Source: an uncultured Spirochaetales bacterium
GTDB lineage: Bacteria > Spirochaetota > Spirochaetia > Sphaerochaetales > Sphaerochaetaceae
Length of the DNA stretch: 12,227 bases
Reading direction: 5' to 3'
Assembly: GCA_949292445.1 (NCBI GenBank)
Contig: CASEZU010000136.1
Span: 1 to 12,227 of the forward strand
The notes beneath the pieces were generated by a model. It searched no databases and was not told the DNA's origin. It saw only the letters and a list, made by a program, of their open reading frames with translations. Shown in pieces: positions 1 through 6,773 of this stretch. The translations under genes were made by a program, and so were the position numbers. Each line of letters starts with the position of its first letter. Position 1 is the first letter of the stretch.

Positions 1-702
1 CTGCTCAGTGGTATTATCCTTTACGAATTCCAGAAGCGCACAGCCTGAGAAATCATCGCCGAGCGCCTCCGAATATGCCTTCCAGTCATCCTTTCCTTCC
101 GCAAGCGGCCTTCTGCCGGTGGAATCCCAGTAGTAGACATGCAGATTCACGATCCTCTTTCCCAGCATGCGGATACCTTCAGCCCTTTCCTCCGTATTCA
201 TCTCGGGGGACGGCTGCCAGAGCGTGCGGAAATTGTCACGCCCGACCTCATCGATGAACTTAAGTCCGGAGAGGTTCCTGTCAGTTACAGTGTTCCTGTG
301 CCATTCAAGCGCGACAGTCATGCCTGAATCAGCAGCCTCATCCGCAACGCGCCTCGCTTCCTCCACAAGCGCCCTGCGCTCATCGGAGGAAAGCTCTGAA
401 GAAGCCTTCTCACCGCCCCAGATCCTGATGGTCCTCGTGCCGAGGGCCGCAGCAGCGAGGATACGAGGACGGAAATCCATGCCCTTTCCGAGCTTGTAAT
501 AGGAGCCGTACTCGACCGTTCTGAGGCCGCTGATCGCTGTCAGCGCCCCGATACGCGCACACTCGAGAAGGTTATCAGCAGGAATATGCCAGTTCTCGCT
601 CCATTCGATGCCGGAGAGTCCTGCTCTGACCGCAAGGTCAATCACTTCCTCGGGCGACCTATCCTTGAATGTCGCGGATACCAGACCTGGAATCAGTTTC
701 AT
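1..702 (-). CDS. Sugar-phosphate isomerase/epimerase-like TIM-barrel protein (C-terminus off window)
   Basis: An open frame of 234 codons runs from an ATG at 702 to the left edge without a stop. The start overlaps the stop of the upstream reductase as TGATG, and AAGGAG lies five bases before it, so the two are translationally coupled. The protein begins MKLIPGLVSATF and has the (beta/alpha) rhythm of the xylose-isomerase-like TIM-barrel superfamily: GLSGIEW near residue 30, ALGTRTIRIWGG near 90, ALEWHRNT near 130 and NLHVYYWD near 190. The Glu of ALEWH and the His of NLHVYYW are probable metal ligands. The usual Asp-x-x-His ligand motif on the strand between them is replaced by LWQPSPEM. Members isomerise or epimerise sugars, sugar phosphates and keto acids. 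Next to a diketogulonate reductase it probably handles a keto-sugar acid intermediate. The family is clear; the substrate cannot be read from the sequence. Confidence 0.85.
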   Translation of the reverse strand, partial: MKLIPGLVSATFKDRSPEEVIDLAVRAGLSGIEWSENWHIPADNLLECARIGALTAISGLRTVEYGSYYKLGKGMDFRPRILAAAALGTRTIRIWGGEKASSELSSDERRALVEEARRVADEAADSGMTVALEWHRNTVTDRNLSGLKFIDEVGRDNFRTLWQPSPEMNTEERAEGIRMLGKRIVNLHVYYWDSTGRRPLAEGKDDWKAYSEALGDDFSGCALLEFVKDNTTEQ

Positions 703-1700
703 CAGAGCTCCTTAACCTTCGCCCACAGCGAGTCGTCCGCATACACGCCGAGCCTCATCGACTCCTCGCGCGTCTTCTTCATTCCTTCTCCCGGGTAATG
801 CACCGATCCTCCTTCCTTGACAGGTGTTGAGGAATCGAGATCTGAGAGTGTCTTCCCTATCTCCTCCTCGAGGCGGGCCCTGTCGGGGAAACTCTCGAGG
901 CTGAATGCGATGAAAAGCTGTGAGAGATCTGTCTCATACGGCAGCTCTCCAACTCCGCGGGTGAATGTTCCTCCTGCAAGGCAGGATGCGATGAGATCAA
1001 GGACAAGGGAGAGCCCGGAGCCCTTCCAGTACCCGATCGGCAGGACCTGGTGTGTCTCCAGGATCGCAGCAGGATCACGGGTGATGTTTCCGTTCCTGTC
1101 TATACCGCCGTCGACGGGGCATTCAACGCCTTCCCTCTTGTACTTCTCCAGCTTGCCGTAGCTGAACATCGACATGGCAACATCGACAAGCACCGGCGTG
1201 TCCTTGTACGGAACGGCGAAGACAGCGGGATTGTTTCCCAGCTTCGCCTCCTTTCCGCCCCATGCCGGCATATTCGGCACGGTGTTTGTCCAGAGGATTC
1301 CGATGCAGCCATTGTTGACGGCCTGAATGCCGTAGTTACCCGGCCTCATCCAGTGGTTCGTGTTGCGGAGCGCCACAATGCCGGCTCCGTTCTCCTTCGC
1401 CAGCGCTATGGCTCTTTCCATGCACTTCCATGCATTGAGGTTGCCCGGCCCCCTCTGTCCGTCCCAGCGTTCGATCATTCCGATGCGCTCGACGGGAACG
1501 GCGCGCTTTGTGACATCGACAGCTCCGTTCTTTATGGAGGCGATGAACTTGGGGAATCTCTGCAGGCCATGGGTGTGCACGCCATCTGCGGAGGCATCGG
1601 CGAAGAGCCTGGCCGAAAGCCTGGCATCCTCGCCTTCTATACCGTATTTCTCCAGAACGCGGACGAACTCGTCCACCATTTCATTGTATGGAATTCTCAT
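702..1700 (-). CDS. dlgD: 2,3-diketo-L-gulonate reductase (malate/L-lactate dehydrogenase superfamily)
   Basis: Predicted cytoplasmic NAD(P)H-dependent reductase of the Ldh2/malate-lactate dehydrogenase fold, which lacks a classical Rossmann domain. From memory it aligns along its whole length with E. coli YiaK/DlgD, which is also 332 residues and reduces 2,3-diketo-L-gulonate to 3-dehydro-L-gulonate. Shared blocks are VHTHGLQRFPKFI (41-53, with His44 in the place of YiaK's catalytic His44), ALRNTNHWMR (110-119), the GNNP loop (155-158), VDVAMSMFSYGKLE (172-185), CPVDGG (194-199) and GYWKGSG (223-229). The ATG at 1700 follows the permease stop by three bases, with AAAGGG as ribosome binding site. 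The gene sits between the LplC-type permease and a TIM-barrel isomerase, so it probably reduces the imported keto-sugar acid or its oxidation product. Ureidoglycolate, malate or sulfolactate dehydrogenase are less likely alternatives, because the MSMFSYG and GYWKGSG blocks are YiaK-like. Confidence 0.88.
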   Translation of the reverse strand: MRIPYNEMVDEFVRVLEKYGIEGEDARLSARLFADASADGVHTHGLQRFPKFIASIKNGAVDVTKRAVPVERIGMIERWDGQRGPGNLNAWKCMERAIALAKENGAGIVALRNTNHWMRPGNYGIQAVNNGCIGILWTNTVPNMPAWGGKEAKLGNNPAVFAVPYKDTPVLVDVAMSMFSYGKLEKYKREGVECPVDGGIDRNGNITRDPAAILETHQVLPIGYWKGSGLSLVLDLIASCLAGGTFTRGVGELPYETDLSQLFIAFSLESFPDRARLEEEIGKTLSDLDSSTPVKEGGSVHYPGEGMKKTREESMRLGVYADDSLWAKVKEL

Positions 1701-1703
1701 ATA

Positions 1704-2582
1704 TCAGCCCTTTACAGCGCCAACCATGACGCCCTTTACGAAATACCTCTGCAGGAACGGATAGATGATCAGGATCGGCACCGTCGCAACGACAATCGTC
1801 GCGTACTTGACCGAGTCGCTGGCCAGGGCGAGGGCATCCGCTCCTCCGGCTGTCGCGAAGCTCGCCTCATCGAGAATCAGGAGCTCCCTGAGAATGAGCT
1901 GGAGAGGATACATCGACCTGTCGCGGAGGAAGATCATGGCATTGAACCATGAGTTCCAGTGATAGACGGCATAGTACAGCGTGATGACCGCAACTGTCGC
2001 TTTCGTGAGCGGAGTCATGATCTGGAAGAGAATCCTCACATGGCCGGCTCCGTCCATCATCGCGGATTCAGGAAGGCTGTCCGGAACGGCTGCCATTGCA
2101 GTCCTCATGACGATGAGGTTGAATGTATTGATGCCGACGGGGAGGATCAGGGACCATCTCGACCCTGTGAGCCCGAGGTTGTGGACCACGAGGTAGAACG
2201 GGATCGTTCCTCCCTGGAAGTACATCGTGAAGACGATCATCATCGTGAAGATCTTCACGAGCATCGCCCCCTTCCTGGAAAGCACATACGCTCCGATCAG
2301 CGACAGAAGGATGTTGAGAGCCGTGCCCACGACAACGACGAAGATCGTATTGAGATAACCTGAGACGATGTTCGGGTTGTCAGCAACGATTCCGTACGCG
2401 ATCGTCGTGAATCCGTATGGCCGCAGGAACAGGGAGTCCCTCTTCATGACCTCAACCGGATCCGAAAGCGATGCGAAGAGGATGTTGAGCACAGGCAGCA
2501 GGACTGCCAGCACAAGGAGGGTGCAGATGATGATGTTGACGACATTGAAAATGTTCTCGCCTATTGTACGCTTTACCTTCAT
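1704..2582 (-). CDS. Carbohydrate ABC transporter permease, LplC/YtcP type (CUT1)
   Basis: Inner-membrane subunit of a binding-protein-dependent importer, 292 residues with about six membrane segments (roughly 14-38, 75-101, 110-133, 142-160, 192-208 and 260-278). The cytoplasmic EAA loop that docks on the ATPase reads PESAMMDGAG...TPL at about 171-191. The end, RYFVKGVMVGAVKG, is typical of the MalG-side CUT1 permeases. The MYFQGGTIPFYL segment (120-131) and MYPLQLILREL (224-234) are characteristic of the LplC/YtcP subgroup, which takes up complex or acidic saccharides. The ATG at 2582 has a perfect GGAGG six bases upstream, and the frame starts 11 bases after the LplB-like stop. It should pair with the permease upstream. 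No ATPase is encoded nearby, as is common for CUT1 systems that share one MsmK-type ATPase. Confidence 0.9.
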   Translation of the reverse strand: MKVKRTIGENIFNVVNIIICTLLVLAVLLPVLNILFASLSDPVEVMKRDSLFLRPYGFTTIAYGIVADNPNIVSGYLNTIFVVVVGTALNILLSLIGAYVLSRKGAMLVKIFTMMIVFTMYFQGGTIPFYLVVHNLGLTGSRWSLILPVGINTFNLIVMRTAMAAVPDSLPESAMMDGAGHVRILFQIMTPLTKATVAVITLYYAVYHWNSWFNAMIFLRDRSMYPLQLILRELLILDEASFATAGGADALALASDSVKYATIVVATVPILIIYPFLQRYFVKGVMVGAVKG

Positions 2583-2593
2583 TCCTCTCCTCC

Positions 2594-3550
2594 TTACCAG
2601 AGACTGCTTCCGCTGAGCTTCTTACTTATCTTGTTCGTAATCCAGACAAGGGCGAAGCAGACGACCGAGTTGAAGAATCCGACAGCTGCGGAATACGACC
2701 AGTTCATCTCAAGAAGACCTTTTCTGTAGACATAGGTGTTGATGACGTCCGCGACCTCATATGTCAGCGGATTGTACATGAGGATGATCTTCTCGTAGCC
2801 GACATTGAACATCTTTCCGACCTGGAGGATCAGCATGATGATGATTGTCGGCAGGAGGCACGGAAGCGTGACGGAGATGAGCTGCCTGAACTTTCCGGCT
2901 CCGTCGATCCTTGCCGCCTCATAGAGCTCCGCGTCGATCGCGACGAGCGCCGAGAGGTAGATGATTGAGTTCCATCCGGTGTTCTGCCACATCGCGGATA
3001 TGATGTAGAGCGGGACGAAGTAGCGCTTGTCATTGAGCATCGTCACCGGCTCGAATCCGAAATGCGAGAGGAACGTCGTGATGGCTCCGTCGCGTGCGGT
3101 GAGATCCATCATGATGGAGACAACGACGACGATTGAGACGAAGTGCGGAATGTATGTGACAGTCTGCACGAAACGTGAGAAGCCTCTGGACCTGAGCTCG
3201 TTTATAAGGAGCGCGAGGATGATCGGCATCGGGAATGTGCAGATGAGCGTCAGCACCGATATCTCAATCGTGTTTCCGAGAACTCTCTGGAAATAGTAGT
3301 CGTTGAAGAAATCCTTGAAATTCTTCAGTCCGACCCATGGGCTGTCGAAGAAACCGAGGGACGGCTTGTAATTCTGAAATGCGATAGTAAGTCCGATCAT
3401 CGACCCGTACTGGAACACGAGGTACCAGATGAGCACGGGCAGGAAGAGACAGTATAGGGTTTTGTTCTTGTACCAGTCTTTCTTCAGTTTCTTCGAAAGC
3501 GGAAGATCCTGAGTCACATCGAGCTGGTCAGCTGTTTTTCTGTGAGACAC
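2594..3550 (-). CDS. Carbohydrate ABC transporter permease, LplB type (CUT1)
   Basis: First gene of the left operon: a 318-residue inner-membrane permease. A polar N-terminus with a Lys-rich KKLKKDWYKNK patch (20-30) precedes membrane segments at about 31-58, 95-117, 129-149, 179-199, 232-252 and 290-310. The EAA loop EAARIDGAGKFRQLISVTLP is at 211-230. The motifs FQNYKPSLGFFDSPWVGLKNF (58-78) and VADVINTYVYRKGL are those of the LplB group, which works with LplC-type partners. The start is GTG at 3550, supported by AGGAGG nine bases upstream; the two nearby upstream ATGs are out of frame. It is divergent from the GntR regulator, which probably controls it. The cognate solute-binding lipoprotein is not adjacent and may lie beyond the left edge. 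Confidence 0.9.
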   Translation of the reverse strand: MSHRKTADQLDVTQDLPLSKKLKKDWYKNKTLYCLFLPVLIWYLVFQYGSMIGLTIAFQNYKPSLGFFDSPWVGLKNFKDFFNDYYFQRVLGNTIEISVLTLICTFPMPIILALLINELRSRGFSRFVQTVTYIPHFVSIVVVVSIMMDLTARDGAITTFLSHFGFEPVTMLNDKRYFVPLYIISAMWQNTGWNSIIYLSALVAIDAELYEAARIDGAGKFRQLISVTLPCLLPTIIIMLILQVGKMFNVGYEKIILMYNPLTYEVADVINTYVYRKGLLEMNWSYSAAVGFFNSVVCFALVWITNKISKKLSGSSLW

Positions 3551-3600
3551 TCCTTTTTTCCTCCTGCATCCATCTTTTCACGTCGCCGGCATTTGTAAAT

Positions 3601-3625
3601 TGACAGTTTCGAAATCGACATGTCA
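3601..3625. promoter_or_regulatory. Clustered short palindromes (TTTCGAAA, GACATGTC)
   Basis: This short stretch holds two perfect 8-bp palindromes, TTTCGAAA (3607-3614) and GACATGTC (3617-3624). Both lie inside a larger TGACA...TGTCA inverted pair (3601-3605 and 3621-3625). It lies 50-75 bases upstream of the permease GTG, where an operator or leader structure could act. Short palindromes arise by chance, so this is only a candidate. Confidence 0.3.
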
Positions 3626-3641
3626 GATTTTTACAGCGGAA

Positions 3642-3684
3642 AGAATATTGACATGCTTTTGCTGATTATTTCAAGCAATATTCT
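3642..3684. promoter_or_regulatory. Inverted repeat, candidate operator or stem-loop
   Basis: AGAATATTG at 3642-3650 is repeated in perfect inverted orientation as CAATATTCT at 3676-3684, with a 25-base spacer. If GCTT (3655-3658) is allowed to pair with AAGC (3673-3676), the stem grows to 12 pairs with a five-base bulge. It overlaps both the plus-strand TTGACA and the possible minus-strand -35/-10 pair, so it is well placed to be an operator of the divergent GntR protein. It does not match the usual HutC-subfamily core (GT-N-TA-N-AC), so the assignment is inference. Confidence 0.4.
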
Positions 3685-3984
3685 AAACCACAAGTAATTA
3701 TATGAATAAAATAATGTCGTTGAATTCTGGCATCCAGATATTATCAGGGGGCGAATTCACCGGATTCAGCCTTTTTCTTAATGCAAATTTCACATTCATA
3801 AAGCAGAGACGCACCCGGCAGAGGGACACGAATATCCCGGACTGCCACAAATTGCAAGCCGAACTCACAAACACCTGACAGCTCAGGAAGCAGCGGGATA
3901 TGAAAAGGAGCTGCGGAACATGCACACATCCGGATGAAAGCCAATTCTCTTCTCTGCAGAACCATAGTAGAATTGAAGAAGATT

Positions 3985-4713
3985 ATGACAAAGTACCAGA
4001 GTGTTATTGATGATATAAAGGACAGGATACTGAACGGGGTATGGCCTCCCGGATCGCTCATGCCGGGAGAAATCGAGCTCTGCAGGCTTTACGGTGTGAG
4101 CAGGATCACGGTGCGGAGGGCGCTTGAGGAACTTTCTGCATCCGGCTTCACCAGAAGGGTTCAGGGCAAGGGGACATTCTCCGCCTCCCCTGTGAAGCTG
4201 CAGTCCGGCAGCTCAAGGCTCGGCTTCTCCGAATACATGAGGGAGCTCGGGATTGAGGTCACATCGGAGCTTTATGCTGATGAGGAGATTGCGGCTGACG
4301 AAACCGTGAGGAAGAAGCTGCTTTTCCACGATGAAGAGAAGAATGCATGGCATTTCATGCGTGTGAGGAAAGCGGATGGCGTACCTATCGCCGTGATGGA
4401 CACATATGTCAGCGTCGCTACAGGGCGCCTGATGCATGACTACGATCTTGAGAGAGAGTCATTCTTCGGTCTTTACAGGAAAATATCCGGAGAGGAGATC
4501 GGCAGGAACATAACGACGCTCTCCGCAGTCAATCCGCCCAAGCGGATCACCGATCTTCTGAAAATGCCGAAAGGAGCAGCGGGCATCCTGTTGGAGAGCA
4601 CGGCGTACCTCGCAGATGGACGCCCGGCACAGTATGATGTCTCCATATTCAATCCCGCCTACTACAGATTCACTGCCTCTGACGGCTTTATAACTGAATC
4701 AGCGGCCAAGTGA
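3985..4713 (+). CDS. GntR-family transcriptional regulator, HutC subfamily (UTRA domain)
   Basis: Predicted cytoplasmic DNA-binding repressor of 242 residues. The N-terminal winged helix-turn-helix spans about 1-66, with GVWPPGSLMPGE (18-29) and the recognition region ELCRLYGVSRITVRRALEEL (31-50), then GFTRRVQGKGTF. The rest (about 80-235) is a UTRA effector domain of the HutC group, ending in AQYDVSIFNPAYYRF. These regulators normally bind a sugar phosphate or similar small molecule and leave the DNA. It is divergent from the LplB/LplC/DlgD operon, whose substrate or an intermediate is the likely inducer. I chose the ATG at 3985 because MTKYQSVIDDIKDRI is where this family usually begins. 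An in-frame ATG at 3934 would add 17 residues with no family resemblance, although a five-codon upstream frame overlaps it. Neither start has a strong ribosome binding site. The gene ends nine bases from the convergent phosphoribohydrolase gene. Confidence 0.92.
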   Translation: MTKYQSVIDDIKDRILNGVWPPGSLMPGEIELCRLYGVSRITVRRALEELSASGFTRRVQGKGTFSASPVKLQSGSSRLGFSEYMRELGIEVTSELYADEEIAADETVRKKLLFHDEEKNAWHFMRVRKADGVPIAVMDTYVSVATGRLMHDYDLERESFFGLYRKISGEEIGRNITTLSAVNPPKRITDLLKMPKGAAGILLESTAYLADGRPAQYDVSIFNPAYYRFTASDGFITESAAK

Positions 4714-4714
4714 A

Positions 4715-4731
4715 GGAGGCCTCATGCCTCC
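4715..4731. terminator. Short hairpin between convergent genes, possible weak bidirectional terminator
   Basis: GGAGGC (4715-4720) pairs with GCCTCC (4726-4731) around a five-base loop. It lies just after the GntR stop and includes the stop codon of the convergent gene. The position suits a shared terminator, but neither strand has a proper T-run after the stem, so efficiency is doubtful and read-through or Rho may be involved. Confidence 0.4.
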
Positions 4732-5291
4732 CACTTGCCCTTTATATACTCATAACCCTTGAGGTAGCTGATGATCGCGCCGGCATCTTCGGCGAAGAAA
4801 TACTCATCGCGTGTCTCTTCCTTGATGAATCCGCTCCGGATCATCCTCTCGACCTGCAGCCTCAGCCCTTCGAAGAAGCCGCCGACATCATATACGGCAA
4901 CGGGTTTCCCGCTGAAACCGATCTGATGCCATGTGGATATCTCAGCATACTCATCCAGTGTTCCCATGCCGCCAGGGAAGATTATAAAAGCATCCGAGAG
5001 TGAATACATCATTGCCTTGCGCTCGTGCATCCCGTCCACAAGATGGAACTCGGAGGAGAATTCCTCATCGCCGGGCTTGTAGAAACGCCGTGGGGAAATG
5101 CCGATGGTATGAGCGCCATGAGCGAGCATGTACTGGGATATCTCCCCCATCAGCCCCCTGTGGCCTCCGCCATATACCAGGCCCCAGCCTTCCGCCATCA
5201 GGGCATCCGCAAGCGTTATTATCCTCTCCCGGAAGACAGGATCGTTTCCCATATTCGAGCCGCAGAAAACGGCCACATGCTTTATGTCCAT
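4722..5291 (-). CDS. LOG-family (TIGR00730) nucleotide 5'-monophosphate phosphoribohydrolase
   Basis: A 189-residue protein of the Rossmann-like LOG family. Characterised members hydrolyse the N-glycosidic bond of AMP or cytokinin-riboside monophosphates to give free base and ribose 5-phosphate. The family motifs are intact: VFCGSN (8-13), YGGGHRGLMG (40-49), the HERKAMM segment (89-95) and the catalytic signature PGGMGTLDE (106-114). The length is normal for a bacterial LOG protein. The ATG at 5291 directly abuts the PHP gene's stop (TGAATG), with AAGGAG six bases upstream, making it the last gene of the seven-gene operon. Its presence behind a transporter, a PHP hydrolase, a nucleoside-phosphorylase-like protein and a NADAR protein suggests it releases a base from an imported or generated nucleotide. 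Family members are often called lysine decarboxylase-like in older annotation, which is misleading. Confidence 0.9.
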   Translation of the reverse strand: MDIKHVAVFCGSNMGNDPVFRERIITLADALMAEGWGLVYGGGHRGLMGEISQYMLAHGAHTIGISPRRFYKPGDEEFSSEFHLVDGMHERKAMMYSLSDAFIIFPGGMGTLDEYAEISTWHQIGFSGKPVAVYDVGGFFEGLRLQVERMIRSGFIKEETRDEYFFAEDAGAIISYLKGYEYIKGKWEA

Positions 5292-6761
5292 TCAATTCTC
5301 CTTATCAAGCCAGACAGGGTTCGAGAGCAGCCTCATGGCCTTTTCATCCTTGTACGCCATACCCCAGAACCTGGCCTTGACGATGTCCTCATAGAACTCC
5401 AGGCGGATGAAAGCGAACGAGGAATCAACAAAGCGGATATCTTCCTCTCTAAGCGTTATATCATAATGACGCCAGCTTTTCCCCTCCCCAGCTTCAACGT
5501 AATGAACGCTCTGCAGCTCCCCGGAGACCATCACGAAAAGGTTTCCCGACGGGTTTGAGGAAATGGAGAAGTGAATGGCGATCTCCCCGCCTTTGTACGG
5601 AACATGCTCCCCCATGCAGTACTCCACGCCGCCGCAGCATAATGTATAGTCCATACGCGACTCACCGCAGGCGATGTATACATTGCCCCGCCTGACTCCG
5701 GAGATTATCCCCTTCTCCGAAAGCTCGTCAGCATAGACATATGTGTAGAGCTGCCCGAATTTCCAGGGGCCTTCCTTATAAGGATCATGGCTGTCAGACG
5801 AGCCTACGGCAGTGAGGTCGTATCCCTGTGCAAGATAGCTGTCATACAGCGTCGGATAGCAAAGTGACACGGGGCCGTCCGGAGAGGCCCAGATATCTAT
5901 CATGTCCGCTTTCTCAATAGGAAAATCAGCATAGCGCCAGGAGACCATGCCGCTGAGGGGATGGTTGATGCCGAAAATGCCCCCCATGGCATGCACACTG
6001 TCAGCAATCTCCTCCATCGAAGGACGTCTCTCAAGGCCGAGGAACGCCGAGAGCTCCTCATTATCATCAACGAGGGGATTGATCCACTCCTTCACGCCAT
6101 GTATGTTCGCATGGCCCTTGTCCCCGGAGACCTCCATGGACTGCAGGCAAAGCACATGATGGGAACGGAAATGACGCTCTATCTCCCCCCAGTGGCTCGA
6201 TGTGAAATGATCGGTGATGGCAACGAAATCAAGTCCGACATTGTCCGCTGCCCGGAGAACAGCATCCACATCAGTCCTGCCCGTGCTCTCGCTTGAGTGG
6301 ACATGGAGCTCTCCGCGGTACCATCCCGGAGAACGGGAAAGCACGGCATCAGGAAACGTCACATGGCTATTCTCCGCCTTATCTGAACTGCCGGGAAGAG
6401 CCGTGACTGAAAGGCATGCATCGAAATCCTCGCTGAAGCGCCGTTTATAAAGGACCAGTCTCCACTCTCCCGGAGGAATGGGACCGGCTATCGCACCGGA
6501 CGAGGCTTCATCCGGTCCGATAGAATATCTGTCATCATAGTATCCGGCAGCCCCTTCAGGAGCACGGAAGATGCGCATTTGCCCCGTGCTGTCGAAAAGC
6601 GCTGCCGGAATCTGTGCCTCCGCCTTTGTCGTGCGGCTGACAGAAACAGAGAGGCTGCCGCATCCGGCAGGAACCGTGAAGCTGAGCATGCAGTATTTCT
6701 CCGTCTGCATGCTGTCCCTTCCGTTCTTCAGAATTCTGAATCCGATGCGGCAGATTTCCAT
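5292..6761 (-). CDS. CehA/McbA-family PHP-domain metallohydrolase
   Basis: A 489-residue protein in three parts. An N-terminal beta-rich region (about 20-125) has the YCMLSFTVPAGCGSL pattern common in this family. The PHP metal-dependent hydrolase domain covers about 147-370. The tail is beta-rich (390-489). Probable metal ligands are visible: GELHVHSS (His153, His155), AITDH (Asp184, His185), SMEVSG (Glu210), INHP (His267) and SSDSHD (Asp323, His325). Family members include the carbaryl hydrolase CehA, and the PHP fold more broadly contains phosphoesterases. The reaction here could be phosphoester, amide or carbamate hydrolysis. No signal peptide is evident, so it is probably cytoplasmic. 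The ATG at 6761 has GGGAGG four bases upstream and lies 12 bases after the binding-protein stop. Cotranscription with a sugar-type importer and N-glycosidase families suggests a role in trimming the imported compound. The family is certain; the substrate is unknown. Confidence 0.88.
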   Translation of the reverse strand: MEICRIGFRILKNGRDSMQTEKYCMLSFTVPAGCGSLSVSVSRTTKAEAQIPAALFDSTGQMRIFRAPEGAAGYYDDRYSIGPDEASSGAIAGPIPPGEWRLVLYKRRFSEDFDACLSVTALPGSSDKAENSHVTFPDAVLSRSPGWYRGELHVHSSESTGRTDVDAVLRAADNVGLDFVAITDHFTSSHWGEIERHFRSHHVLCLQSMEVSGDKGHANIHGVKEWINPLVDDNEELSAFLGLERRPSMEEIADSVHAMGGIFGINHPLSGMVSWRYADFPIEKADMIDIWASPDGPVSLCYPTLYDSYLAQGYDLTAVGSSDSHDPYKEGPWKFGQLYTYVYADELSEKGIISGVRRGNVYIACGESRMDYTLCCGGVEYCMGEHVPYKGGEIAIHFSISSNPSGNLFVMVSGELQSVHYVEAGEGKSWRHYDITLREEDIRFVDSSFAFIRLEFYEDIVKARFWGMAYKDEKAMRLLSNPVWLDKEN

Positions 6762-6773
6762 AAAGCCTCCCTA

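Larger units (their letters stand above)
3551..3933. other. Gene-free divergent regulatory region between LplB-like permease and GntR regulator
   Basis: About 380 bases with no convincing gene; the two reading frames on the minus strand here have no family signature or ribosome binding site. The 3600-3720 part is clearly AT-richer than the genes, as expected for a promoter region, and contains several dyads. On the minus strand TTGAAA (3674-3669) and CAATAT (3650-3645), 18 bases apart, could be a weak promoter for the permease operon. On the plus strand there is a good TTGACA at 3648-3653, but I find no matching -10 box at 16-18 bases. I found no tRNA or riboswitch-like structure. Confidence 0.6.

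Noticed and set aside
1050..1952. A 300-codon open frame on the plus strand
   Set aside because: It lies antisense across the reductase and permease genes, has low-complexity His/Arg-rich composition and no family motifs. It is a shadow of high-GC third positions.
3633..3642. ACAGCGGAAA shared with 12055-12064
   Set aside because: A 10-base match between the two intergenic regions was considered as a shared site, but it is short, not palindromic and sits at different positions relative to the promoters.
3648..3676. A plus-strand promoter for GntR starting with TTGACA
   Set aside because: The hexamer is perfect, but the sequences 16-18 bases downstream (TCAAGC and neighbours) do not resemble a -10 box.
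3698..4061. Two overlapping minus-strand frames in the GntR upstream region
   Set aside because: No ribosome binding site or family resemblance. They run through the regulatory region and antisense to the GntR gene, so they are probably chance frames.
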